From: Robbsia andropogonis
GTDB taxonomy: Bacteria; Pseudomonadota; Gammaproteobacteria; Burkholderiales; Burkholderiaceae
Direction of reading: 5' to 3'
DNA length: 64,000 nt
Assembly (NCBI RefSeq): GCF_000970345.1
Contig: NZ_LAQU01000020.1
Location: forward strand, 33,936 to 97,935
Part shown: positions 56,755 through 64,000 of the stretch, one piece after another
Numbering within the stretch: the first letter of the stretch is position 1
Layout: the number at the start of each line of letters is the position of its first letter
Position numbers and translations under genes: made by a program
Notes under the pieces: model-generated
Told to the model about the DNA's origin: nothing
The model's input: the letters and a program-made list of their open reading frames with translations, nothing else
Database searches by the model: none

Positions 56755-57930
56755 TCAAGCGCTACCGGCAAGCGACTCGGAACGCCGCGGCACATAACTT
56801 TCCCAGTGACTGCACCCGGGGCATTGCCAATAAAACAGGCGCGCGCGGAAACCGCAATTGCCGCAAGTGTAACGCGGGAGATTGCGCGTACGTTGCTTGA
56901 TCAGGTTTCGCATCAACGTCAGCTCTTTCGCGCGAGCCGGATCGCTGGTGACAATCTGCGCATCAAGCAGCAACAGCGTGGCGGCGGCGCTCGGTGACTG
57001 CTCCATCTGGCGCAGAGCCAGCGCATGCGCCTCTTCCACCCCACCGGTCGCCATGACATGTTTGTATGCGGTATCGAGCAAATCCACACTTGGATGCGCA
57101 TCGAGATACCCCACCAGACGACGCGCGCCTTCGGCGGCACGGTCAGCCGCGCCATAGGCCTTCATCATCGGCTCCGCGACCAGCGGCAGGTATACCGGGT
57201 CTTGTGCCTCCACGCGGCTGTAGCAGTCGATGGCGTCGTCGGTACGGCCCTCGGCGGCCGCCAGATCCCCTAGAAGAATGGTTGCCCGGACGTTCGCGGG
57301 GTTCACATCGAGCGCCTGCCCCAAAGCCTCGCGCGCCGCGTCGCGCTGGCCACGTTGCAACGCCTCGAACGCAATCTCGCAATGGAACTGGGAAATTTCT
57401 CTTTTCAGTGACGGCACGCCCGACGCCTCGAGCGCGTGCGCGGCCGTGATCGACCGGCGCCATTCCTTTTCGATCTGGAAAATCGTCAGCAGCGCCTTTT
57501 CCGCCTCCGTGCGGTAGAGACCGGCGTCGATCTGGCCGAAGGTCTGTTCCGCACGGTCCAGCAACCCTGCCTTCAGGAAGTCCTGCCCCAATTCATACAG
57601 CGCGTGGTCGCGCTCATTGACCGGGAGATCTTGGCGATTCAGCAGATTCTGATGCACGCGAATCGCGCGCTCCGTTTCGCCGCGCCGACGAAACAAGCTG
57701 CCCAACGCAAAGTGCAGTTCGGTGGTTTCCGGGTCCAGCTTGACGACCTCGATAAATGCATCGATCGCCTTGTCCGGTTGTTCGTTCAACAGGAAATTCA
57801 GGCCGCGGAAGTAAGATCGCGGCAAATTAGCTGCATCAGACAACAAATGCTTCAAATCGAAGCGGGCAGCGCCCCATCCCAGAAAGAACATCGCGGGGAT
57901 GACCAGCAGCCACCAGAAATCAAGATCCAT
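56755..57930 (-). CDS. lapB: LPS assembly protein LapB (YciM)
   Basis: A 391-residue protein with an N-terminal membrane helix (FWWLLVIPAMFFLGWGAARF), a TPR array (RGLNFLLNEQPDKAIDAFIE, LHFALGSLFRRRGETERAIR and further) and a C-terminal rubredoxin-like zinc site (CGNCGF...CPGC). With FtsH and YejM it controls LpxC levels and so LPS amount. It follows lapA by 14 bases and sits with the heptose genes. Confidence 0.95.
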   Translation of the reverse strand: MDLDFWWLLVIPAMFFLGWGAARFDLKHLLSDAANLPRSYFRGLNFLLNEQPDKAIDAFIEVVKLDPETTELHFALGSLFRRRGETERAIRVHQNLLNRQDLPVNERDHALYELGQDFLKAGLLDRAEQTFGQIDAGLYRTEAEKALLTIFQIEKEWRRSITAAHALEASGVPSLKREISQFHCEIAFEALQRGQRDAAREALGQALDVNPANVRATILLGDLAAAEGRTDDAIDCYSRVEAQDPVYLPLVAEPMMKAYGAADRAAEGARRLVGYLDAHPSVDLLDTAYKHVMATGGVEEAHALALRQMEQSPSAAATLLLLDAQIVTSDPARAKELTLMRNLIKQRTRNLPRYTCGNCGFRARLFYWQCPGCSHWESYVPRRSESLAGSA

Positions 57931-57944
57931 ATCTCAGACTGTCA

Positions 57945-58253
57945 TCAAATGATCGGCGGCATGGGCGGCACGTCGTGCGGTACCTGAACCGTACTGGTCT
58001 GCTGCTCGCGGAGCGTCTTTACCTCGCGACGTAGCCGCGACAGCTCGCGTCCTCGCCGCATCAGTCCCGGCAACGCGGCGAGCACACCAGCCAATGCCCC
58101 CACGACGAAGAACAGCAGGCCCACCACGATCATCGGCGCGTTCCAGACATAGCCCGCCAGCAGATTCAGTTGGACATCCTGCAGATTCCCGAGCGCCAGG
58201 ACCAGGAACACCACGAAAATGATGAGTCGAATCAGCCAGACGATGAACTTCAT
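57945..58253 (-). CDS. lapA: LapA domain membrane protein
   Basis: From MKFIVWLIRLIIFVVFLVLA at 58253 the 102-residue protein has two membrane helices and the LapA pattern NLQDVQLNLLAGYVWNAPMI, followed by a coiled-coil-like tail (RRGRELSRLRREVKTLREQQ). LapA works with LapB in LPS assembly. AGGG lies before the ATG. Confidence 0.92.
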   Translation of the reverse strand: MKFIVWLIRLIIFVVFLVLALGNLQDVQLNLLAGYVWNAPMIVVGLLFFVVGALAGVLAALPGLMRRGRELSRLRREVKTLREQQTSTVQVPHDVPPMPPII

Positions 58254-58364
58254 ATACCCGCGCCCTCGAAGGTGAGTCAGTGTGACGTCGTTATTGTAAA
58301 GGAAGCGGCCCGCGGAGGGCCTGGAATGATGGCCAGCCCTGCGCGCAAACGCATCGCTCCAAAA

Positions 58365-58392
58365 CAAAGAGGCGCCCGAAGGCGCCTCTTTG
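58365..58392 (-). terminator. Terminator of ihfB
   Basis: CAAAGAGGCGCC (58365-58376) and GGCGCCTCTTTG (58381-58392) form a perfect 12-bp stem with a 4-base loop; on the minus strand the end is followed by TTTTGG. It separates ihfB from the lapA transcript. Confidence 0.8.
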
Positions 58393-58547
58393 GCTCGCTC
58401 CCACCAGCGTCAAGTGTTACCGGCGGAGACTAAGGAACAGCTATCGGCGGGTTCGCGTCAGATGCCGCACCGCCGTCCGGCCGTGTCGCGTATTACATCG
58501 CACCTGCTCAAGCAACATGCGGTAAAAACACAATCGAAGCAGTTAAC

Positions 58548-58871
58548 TCAAACCTCGTCGTCGTCTTTCGACGCCTTCAAAGGCTGATCGGCACCCCTAT
58601 CCACGCGCTCGCGCAACTCTTTACCAGGCTTGAAGTGGGGGACGAATTTCTCCGGCACCAGCACTTTCTCACCCGACTTCGGATTGCGACCTTCACGCGA
58701 GGGCCGGCGATTCAACGCAAAGCTGCCAAATCCGCGAATTTCGATACGATGTCCGCTCGCCAACGCGTCGGACATCGCATCAAGCATCGTCTTCACCGCG
58801 AAGTCCGCATCCTTGACGACAAGTTGCGGAAAACGCGACGCCAACTGGATCACCAACTCCGATCTCGTCAT
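58548..58871 (-). CDS. ihfB: Integration host factor, beta subunit
   Basis: [40 protein letters not shown] and [15 protein letters not shown] identify IhfB. The arm ends in the Pro that intercalates in DNA. IHF bends DNA and acts in recombination and transcription. A charged tail ([20 protein letters not shown]) is longer than in E. coli. It follows rpsA, the conserved order. Confidence 0.96.
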   Translation of the reverse strand: MTRSELVIQLASRFPQLVVKDADFAVKTMLDAMSDALASGHRIEIRGFGSFALNRRPSREGRNPKSGEKVLVPEKFVPHFKPGKELRERVDRGADQPLKASKDDDEV

Positions 58872-58920
58872 TCCCTACTTTACCCCGTTCGCTGAGTCGC
58901 TTGATGGCTATGGTGCTGCT

Positions 58921-60627
58921 TTACTGACCCTGGCCGTCCAGCTTGGCCTTGAGCAACGCACCCAGATTCGTCGTACCAGCAACCGAGCTGTCCGCTTGGA
59001 ACTTCTGGACCGCTTCCTGTTGCTCGGCCGAATCCTTCGCCTTCACGGACAGGCTGATACCACGCGACTTGCGATCGACGTTGATGATGACCGCCGTCAC
59101 TTCCTCGCCTTCCTTCAACACGTTGCGCGCATCTTCCACACGGTCTTGCGAGATTTCCGAAGCACGCAGGTAACCTTCAACTTCCGCCGACAACAGCACG
59201 ACAGCACCCTTCGGGTCCACTGCCTTCACGGTGCCCTTGACCAGGGAACCCTTGTCGTTCATTGCCACGAAGTTGCTGAACGGGTCGCCTTCCATCTGCT
59301 TGATGCCCAGCGAGATCCGCTCCTTGTCCACGTCGATACCCAGCACGATCGCGTCCACTTCGTCGCCCTTCTTGTACTTGCGAACCGCTTCCTCGCCGCT
59401 CTCGTTCCAGGACAGGTCGGACAGGTGGACCAAGCCATCGATGCCGCCCGGCAGACCGATGAACACGCCGAAGTCGGTGATCGACTTGATCGCGCCATGC
59501 AGACGGTCGCCCTTCTTGTAGTTGCGGCTGAAGTCGTCCCACGGGTTCGGCTTGCATTGCTTCATGCCGAGGCTGATACGACGACGGTCTTCGTCGATCT
59601 CCAGCACCATGACTTCGACTTCGTCGCCCAACTGCACAACCTTGTTCGGCGCGACGTTCTTGTTGGTCCAGTCCATTTCGGACACGTGAACCAAGCCTTC
59701 GATACCCGTTTCGATCTCAACGAATGCACCGTATTCGGTGATGTTCGTAACCTTGCCGAACAGACGCGTGTTCGACGGGTAGCGACGGGAAATACCTTCC
59801 CACGGATCATCGCCCAGTTGCTTCATGCCCAGCGAAACACGGTTCTTCTCTTGGTCGAACTTCAGGACCTTGGCCGTGACGTCTTGACCGACCGACAGCA
59901 CTTCGCTCGGGTGACGCACACGGCGCCACGCGATGTCGGTGATGTGCAGCAGGCCGTCGATACCGCCCAGATCCACGAATGCGCCGTAGTCGGTGATGTT
60001 CTTGACCACGCCGTTGACGATCGCGCCTTCCTTCAGCGTTTGCAGCAGCTTCGCGCGCTCTTCGCCTTGCGTCGCTTCCACGACGGCACGGCGCGACACC
60101 ACGACGTTGTTACGCTTGCGATCCAGCTTGATGACGCGGAATTCCAGCGTCTTGCCTTCATAGGCCGTCGTGTCCTTGACCGGACGCGTGTCGACCAACG
60201 AACCCGGCAGGAACGCGCGGATGCCGTTGATCATCACCGTCATACCGCCCTTCACCTTGCCGGTGACCGTGCCGGCAACGATCTCGTCGTTGTCCAGCGC
60301 CTTTTCCAGGCCCAGCCACGATGCCAGGCGCTTCGCCTTGTCGCGCGACAGGATCGTGTCGCCATAGCCGTTTTCCAGCGCATCGATCGCGACCGAGACG
60401 AAATCGCCCAGCATCACTTCGACTTCGCCTGCGTCGTTATGGAACTCTTCGATCGGGATGTACGCTTCGGACTTCAGGCCGGCGTTCACCACAACAAAGT
60501 TGTGGTCAATACGGACGACTTCGGCCGAGATCACTTCGCCGGCGCGCATGTCCTGCTTGGTCAAGGACTCTTCGAACAGGGCGGCGAAGGATTCGGTGTT
60601 GGGGGTTGCGGTTTGGAGGTCGGACAT
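58921..60627 (-). CDS. rpsA: Ribosomal protein S1
   Basis: From [20 protein letters not shown] at 60627 the 568-residue protein has six S1 RNA-binding repeats (for example [60 protein letters not shown]). It recruits mRNA to the 30S subunit. Long open frames on the opposite strand here are a side effect of codon bias. Longer N-terminal frames to 60753 have no family match. Confidence 0.97.
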   Translation of the reverse strand: MSDLQTATPNTESFAALFEESLTKQDMRAGEVISAEVVRIDHNFVVVNAGLKSEAYIPIEEFHNDAGEVEVMLGDFVSVAIDALENGYGDTILSRDKAKRLASWLGLEKALDNDEIVAGTVTGKVKGGMTVMINGIRAFLPGSLVDTRPVKDTTAYEGKTLEFRVIKLDRKRNNVVVSRRAVVEATQGEERAKLLQTLKEGAIVNGVVKNITDYGAFVDLGGIDGLLHITDIAWRRVRHPSEVLSVGQDVTAKVLKFDQEKNRVSLGMKQLGDDPWEGISRRYPSNTRLFGKVTNITEYGAFVEIETGIEGLVHVSEMDWTNKNVAPNKVVQLGDEVEVMVLEIDEDRRRISLGMKQCKPNPWDDFSRNYKKGDRLHGAIKSITDFGVFIGLPGGIDGLVHLSDLSWNESGEEAVRKYKKGDEVDAIVLGIDVDKERISLGIKQMEGDPFSNFVAMNDKGSLVKGTVKAVDPKGAVVLLSAEVEGYLRASEISQDRVEDARNVLKEGEEVTAVIINVDRKSRGISLSVKAKDSAEQQEAVQKFQADSSVAGTTNLGALLKAKLDGQGQ

Positions 60628-60809
60628 AAAATGGTTTGACACCCCGGTTTTTGCCGCTACGTGCGGATCATGACGACCGGGATAAGGGCCATCCAATCCT
60701 GACACGGGCTTACAGCGACATCGTGACGCGGGGGGGTTAAAGGTTAAAAACAAGTGACCGGCCTATGCCGGTGTTTCCAGGTACGACTGACTGCACTTTT
60801 ACCTCGGGT

Positions 60810-61505
60810 TCAGCCGGCGCAAGCCGCCTTGAACCAATTCAGCACCCGCTGGACCGCTTCATCGATACCCATTGACGAGGTATCCAGCAAATGCGCATCA
60901 GGCGCGGGCCTCAACGGCGCGACGATACGGTGCATGTCGCGCGCGTCGCGCTCCCGCAAATCCTTTAGCAGGTCATCTATGTTAACAGAAAAGCCTTTGT
61001 TGTTCAATTGTTTATATCGACGTTCGGCACGGGCCTCGACGCTGGCGGTCAAGAAGATCTTCACACCCGCCTCTGGAAAGATCACCGTGCCCATGTCGCG
61101 ACCGTCGGCAACCAATCCCGGTGCGGTGCAAAACGCGCGTTGACGCGTTACCAACGCCTCGCGAACCGGGCCGTGAACGGCAATACTGGACGCCCGCACA
61201 CCAATCGCTTCCGCGCGAAGCGCGTCGGCAACGTCGCTTCCATCCAACAGAATCTCACTATCGGTAAAACGGATAGGCAGATTTTCCGCGATCCGCACCA
61301 ATGCGGCGACGTCGTCCACCGCCACGTTGCCGCGCACGCTTTGCAAGGCAACCAGCCGGTATAGCGCGCCGCTGTCGAGCAGATGGAAACCGAGCGCCGC
61401 GGCAACCCTGGCCGCCACGGTGCCCTTGCCGGACGCGGTAGGCCCGTCGATCGTGATCACCGGCACGCCCGCCGCATCGTCCGGTCCGCGTTGTGTTCCG
61501 TTCAT
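60810..61505 (-). CDS. cmk: Cytidylate kinase
   Basis: The P-loop [41 protein letters not shown] and KQLNNKG identify Cmk (231 residues from the ATG at 61505). It phosphorylates CMP and dCMP. The ATG overlaps the aroA stop by four bases (ATGA), giving coupled translation. Confidence 0.95.
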   Translation of the reverse strand: MNGTQRGPDDAAGVPVITIDGPTASGKGTVAARVAAALGFHLLDSGALYRLVALQSVRGNVAVDDVAALVRIAENLPIRFTDSEILLDGSDVADALRAEAIGVRASSIAVHGPVREALVTRQRAFCTAPGLVADGRDMGTVIFPEAGVKIFLTASVEARAERRYKQLNNKGFSVNIDDLLKDLRERDARDMHRIVAPLRPAPDAHLLDTSSMGIDEAVQRVLNWFKAACAG

Positions 61506-62824
61506 GCGACCACCACCTTGGCAAATCGGTCGAAGTAGTCCGGGAAGGTCTTCGCGACGCAGTCCGGGTCGTTGATGGTAACGCTGACACCCAGCAGGCT
61601 TACGAGCGAGAAACACATGGCCATCCGGTGGTCGTCGTACGTATCGATGGCCGCCCCATCCAGCAAGCGTTCAGGCGGGATCACACGCAGCCAGTCCTGG
61701 CCTTCCTCCACCGCCGCGCCCACCTTGCGCAGTTCGCACGCCATCGCGGCGATGCGATCGGTTTCCTTCACGCGCCAACTGCCGATGTTGCGCAGCGTCG
61801 ATGGCCCGCGCGCATGCAACGCCGCAACCGCCAACGTCATTGCGGCATCGGGAATCAAGTTGCAGTCCATGTCGATCGGTTCCAGCAGACCGTCATCGGA
61901 CGATACACCGCGAACCTCGATCCAGGTGTCGCCCATCATGACGTTCGCGCCCATTTGCGTCAGCGCATCGGCAAAGCGGACATCGCCCTGAATGCTCTCG
62001 CGGCCCACGCCTTCCACTCGCACCGGCCCGCCACCGAGCGCACCGGCCGCCAGAAAATACGACGCCGACGACGCGTCCCCTTCCACGTCATAGATGCCGG
62101 GGGAGTGAAAACGGCTGGCCGCGCGCACGCCAAACCCGGACCAGCCGTCGCGCGTCACCGTCACACCGAATCGCGCCATCATCCCCGTGGTGATTTCCAC
62201 GTACGGTTTCGAGATCAACTCACCGTCGACAAATACCCGGACGGTCTCGTCCGATGCCGCCTGTTCGGACAACCGCGGCAGCGACAACAGTAAGGCCGTC
62301 AGGAATTGGCTCGATACGTCACCTCGAACGCGAATCTCACGGGTCGTGCCGGCACCCGCAAGATCGCCCGGGCGGATATGCAGCGGCGGAAAGCCCGGAG
62401 TGCCGAGATAATCGATTGCCGCACCGACGCCGACCAGACCCTCGACAAGATCGCCGATGGGGCGTTCGTGCATCCGCTTGATGCCGCTGACGCGATAGTC
62501 GCCGCCGTTCAACGCCAACGCCGCGGTGAGCGGACGGACGGCAGTTCCGGCATTGCCGACGAAGATATCGGCGTCGCGAACAGGGAATCCGGCCGGATTG
62601 CCCTGAACGACAATCGCATCACCCTCGTGGCGCCAGACGATGCCAAGCACACGCAAGGCTTGGAGCATCACGCGGGTATCGTCCGAATCCAGCAGATTAC
62701 GCAGGCGCGTCTCACCATCCGCCAACGCCGCCATCAGTAATGCGCGGTTAGAGATGCTCTTCGAGCCGGGCAAGACCACGCTGCCCCGCGCTGCCGATGC
62801 GGGGCCCAGTACTAGCTGCTTCAT
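61502..62824 (-). CDS. aroA: 3-phosphoshikimate 1-carboxyvinyltransferase (EPSP synthase)
   Basis: From [20 protein letters not shown] at 62824 the 440-residue enzyme has [37 protein letters not shown] and the end [15 protein letters not shown]. It makes EPSP in the shikimate pathway and is the glyphosate target. The GNAGTAxR site is the sensitive class I type. A frame extending to 63271 overlaps tyrA and is rejected. Confidence 0.96.
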   Translation of the reverse strand: MKQLVLGPASAARGSVVLPGSKSISNRALLMAALADGETRLRNLLDSDDTRVMLQALRVLGIVWRHEGDAIVVQGNPAGFPVRDADIFVGNAGTAVRPLTAALALNGGDYRVSGIKRMHERPIGDLVEGLVGVGAAIDYLGTPGFPPLHIRPGDLAGAGTTREIRVRGDVSSQFLTALLLSLPRLSEQAASDETVRVFVDGELISKPYVEITTGMMARFGVTVTRDGWSGFGVRAASRFHSPGIYDVEGDASSASYFLAAGALGGGPVRVEGVGRESIQGDVRFADALTQMGANVMMGDTWIEVRGVSSDDGLLEPIDMDCNLIPDAAMTLAVAALHARGPSTLRNIGSWRVKETDRIAAMACELRKVGAAVEEGQDWLRVIPPERLLDGAAIDTYDDHRMAMCFSLVSLLGVSVTINDPDCVAKTFPDYFDRFAKVVVA

Positions 62825-62871
62825 GTTCTCTCTACGATACTTGACGGGCAGGCAAGCCTGCCACGTGAGGG

Positions 62872-63912
62872 TTATGGGTTCTTGGCGGGCGTCTGATCCC
62901 CGCGCATCGTCCATGCCGCGCGGGCGTCCCGCGCCCGTTCGAACAACGCTTGGGTCTGCGCCGTCGCACCGGAATCGATCGCGGCGCGCAAGCGAGCCAA
63001 TACGGACGAATAGGCATCGATCTCCGCGAGGATCGCGTCGCGATTTGCCACACAGATATCGCGCCACATGTCGGGGCTTGATGCGGCAATCCGCGAAAAA
63101 TCGCGAAAACCGGTGCCGGCGAGCGCGAAACGCTGCGCCGGGTCCGTGGTTTCCAGCATATGCGTGATGTAGGCAAAAGCAAGAAGATGCGGCAAATGAC
63201 TGACACTGGCGAACACCGCGTCGTGGGTGGCCGCGGGCATCGTATGCACCCGTGCGCCAATTGCCCGCCACAAAGCGGTGACGACATCGGTTGGTCCGGC
63301 GTGCTGTCCGTCGATTGGACAGAGGATCACGTCACGCCCGACAAAAAGATCCGCCCTGCTTGCCTCGACACCACTGCTGGCCGCTCCGGCAATCGGATGT
63401 CCGGCGACGAACCGTCCGACCAGCGGACCGAGTGTCGCCGCCGCCGCCGCGCAGATATCCTGCTTGGTGCTCCCGACATCGGTCAGCACCGCGTCCGCAC
63501 GCATCATGGCGGCGATGCATCGGAGTAATCCCACACTGGCCGCCACCGGCATGCACAAGACGATCACGTCCGCCTGCCCGACTTGCTTCGACAGCGACGT
63601 GCCCTCGGCCGCGGTGATCGCGGGCGGCGCGTTGTCAGCGGCCGCGCGGCCGCCTGTCGACGACGTGACGCCCGGCGCGGCCGCTGACGATGCGCCATCG
63701 AAGACAACGCCTTCATCGATGACGCCTAATGCACACGCACGGGCCAGCGCCGCCGGGTCGCGATCGACACCGACGATCCGTCCCGCGCCGCGAATCTGTC
63801 CCTGCCGGTGCGCGTCGCGCGCGGCGCGCGCCAAGGAACCGCCGATCAAACCGACGCCACACACAAGCAGCGTGTCGAAACGGGCGATATCGGTATCGTG
63901 CTGGTTACTCAC
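62872..63912 (-). CDS. tyrA: Prephenate dehydrogenase
   Basis: [20 protein letters not shown] is the NAD-binding motif. [32 protein letters not shown] and HLPHLLAFA are TyrA marks with the catalytic His. It converts prephenate to 4-hydroxyphenylpyruvate for tyrosine. Relative to typical TyrA there is an Ala/Ser/Gly-rich insertion of ~40 residues after ~75 ([17 protein letters not shown] on), where the Rossmann fold continues with [12 protein letters not shown]. Confidence 0.94.
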   Translation of the reverse strand: MSNQHDTDIARFDTLLVCGVGLIGGSLARAARDAHRQGQIRGAGRIVGVDRDPAALARACALGVIDEGVVFDGASSAAAPGVTSSTGGRAAADNAPPAITAAEGTSLSKQVGQADVIVLCMPVAASVGLLRCIAAMMRADAVLTDVGSTKQDICAAAAATLGPLVGRFVAGHPIAGAASSGVEASRADLFVGRDVILCPIDGQHAGPTDVVTALWRAIGARVHTMPAATHDAVFASVSHLPHLLAFAYITHMLETTDPAQRFALAGTGFRDFSRIAASSPDMWRDICVANRDAILAEIDAYSSVLARLRAAIDSGATAQTQALFERARDARAAWTMRGDQTPAKNP

Positions 63913-63921
63913 TCCTGGCGC

Positions 63922-64000
63922 CTATTTCGACCGCGGATAGGAACCCACGATCCGCACGAATGCGGCCTGGTCCGTCAGCGCGTGCAACGCATCGGCAACC
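63922..64000 (-). CDS. pheA: 3' end of pheA (chorismate mutase/prephenate dehydratase), partial
   Basis: The frame entering from the right edge reads ADALHALTDQAAFVRIVGSY and ends PRSK before a TAG at 63924-63922. The ..VLGSYP.. end is that of the PheA regulatory domain, and pheA precedes tyrA in Burkholderia. Only ~25 codons are in the window. The stop lies 9 bases before the tyrA start. Confidence 0.7.
   Translation of the reverse strand, partial: VADALHALTDQAAFVRIVGSYPRSK

Noticed and set aside
58630..60639. 669-codon open frame antisense to rpsA
   Set aside because: It mirrors the S1 repeats on the other strand and exists because of GC-rich codon bias; no family features and no ribosome site.
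62825..63271. N-terminal extension of aroA to 589 residues
   Set aside because: It overlaps tyrA in another frame; EPSP synthase starts normally at 62824.
1..64000. tRNA, rRNA and CRISPR arrays
   Set aside because: No cloverleaf, rRNA segment or regularly spaced repeats were seen on reading either strand; a tRNAscan and CRISPR search would settle it.

Overview
The window is about 64 kb of GC-rich chromosome from a betaproteobacterium of the family Burkholderiaceae. The right-hand third carries, on the minus strand, the order pheA-tyrA-aroA-cmk-rpsA-ihfB-lapA-lapB-rfaE/hldE-hldD-comEA-cysM followed by mltB, metNIQ and etfBA. From memory this is the layout of Burkholderia and relatives. A textbook plant-inducible-promoter (PIP/hrpII) box in front of a secreted-effector-like gene points to a plant-associated species with an HrpB/HrpX-type type III secretion regulon. 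Robbsia andropogonis or a close relative would fit, but that is inference and no marker gene proves it.

Region 1 (1-8,400) is accessory DNA. It holds a PAAR spike protein, two genes broken by apparent single-base deletions, a conserved small protein, a two-gene HipA-like kinase/DUF3037-like operon, a stretch of hairpins, the candidate type III effector, a MetX-like alpha/beta hydrolase, and fused fragments of an AraC regulator and an IS3-family transposase. Region 2 (8,400-27,500) is mixed. It contains a FecR/DUF6600 protein with a long low-complexity tail, a TetR/aldo-keto reductase divergon, then a LysR-controlled block (C-S lyase, polar amino acid ABC transporter, DszC/SfnB-like flavoprotein, orphan oligopeptide-type binding protein, amidase) that looks like scavenging of a sulfur amino acid conjugate. 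After these come a lipoprotein with a damaged leader, a ParD-like/methionine aminopeptidase pair, a phospholipase D family lipoprotein and fumC.

Region 3 (27,500-43,700) is housekeeping: thyA/folA, pmbA, darP(yjgA), mog, orn, a CAAX-type M48 protease, rsgA, a CobD/CbiB family protein, a CoA-pyrophosphatase-type NUDIX hydrolase, the rpsP-rimM-trmD-rplS ribosome operon, a radical SAM gene behind a perfect LexA box, and the lrp/dadA divergon. Region 4 (43,700-64,000) is lipid oxidation (acyl-CoA dehydrogenase with etfAB), methionine import (metNIQ), a histone-deacetylase-like hydrolase, mltB, cysM, comEA with a row of hairpins behind it that may be a small RNA, LPS heptose synthesis and assembly control (hldD, hldE, lapB, lapA), ihfB, rpsA, cmk, aroA, tyrA and the 3' end of pheA.

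No rRNA, tRNA, CRISPR array, intact insertion sequence or integrase was seen. The main leads are the PIP-box effector candidate, the HipA-like/DUF3037 pair with mutually exclusive hairpins downstream, the ParD-like/Map pair, the LexA-controlled radical SAM gene and the hairpin cluster after comEA.
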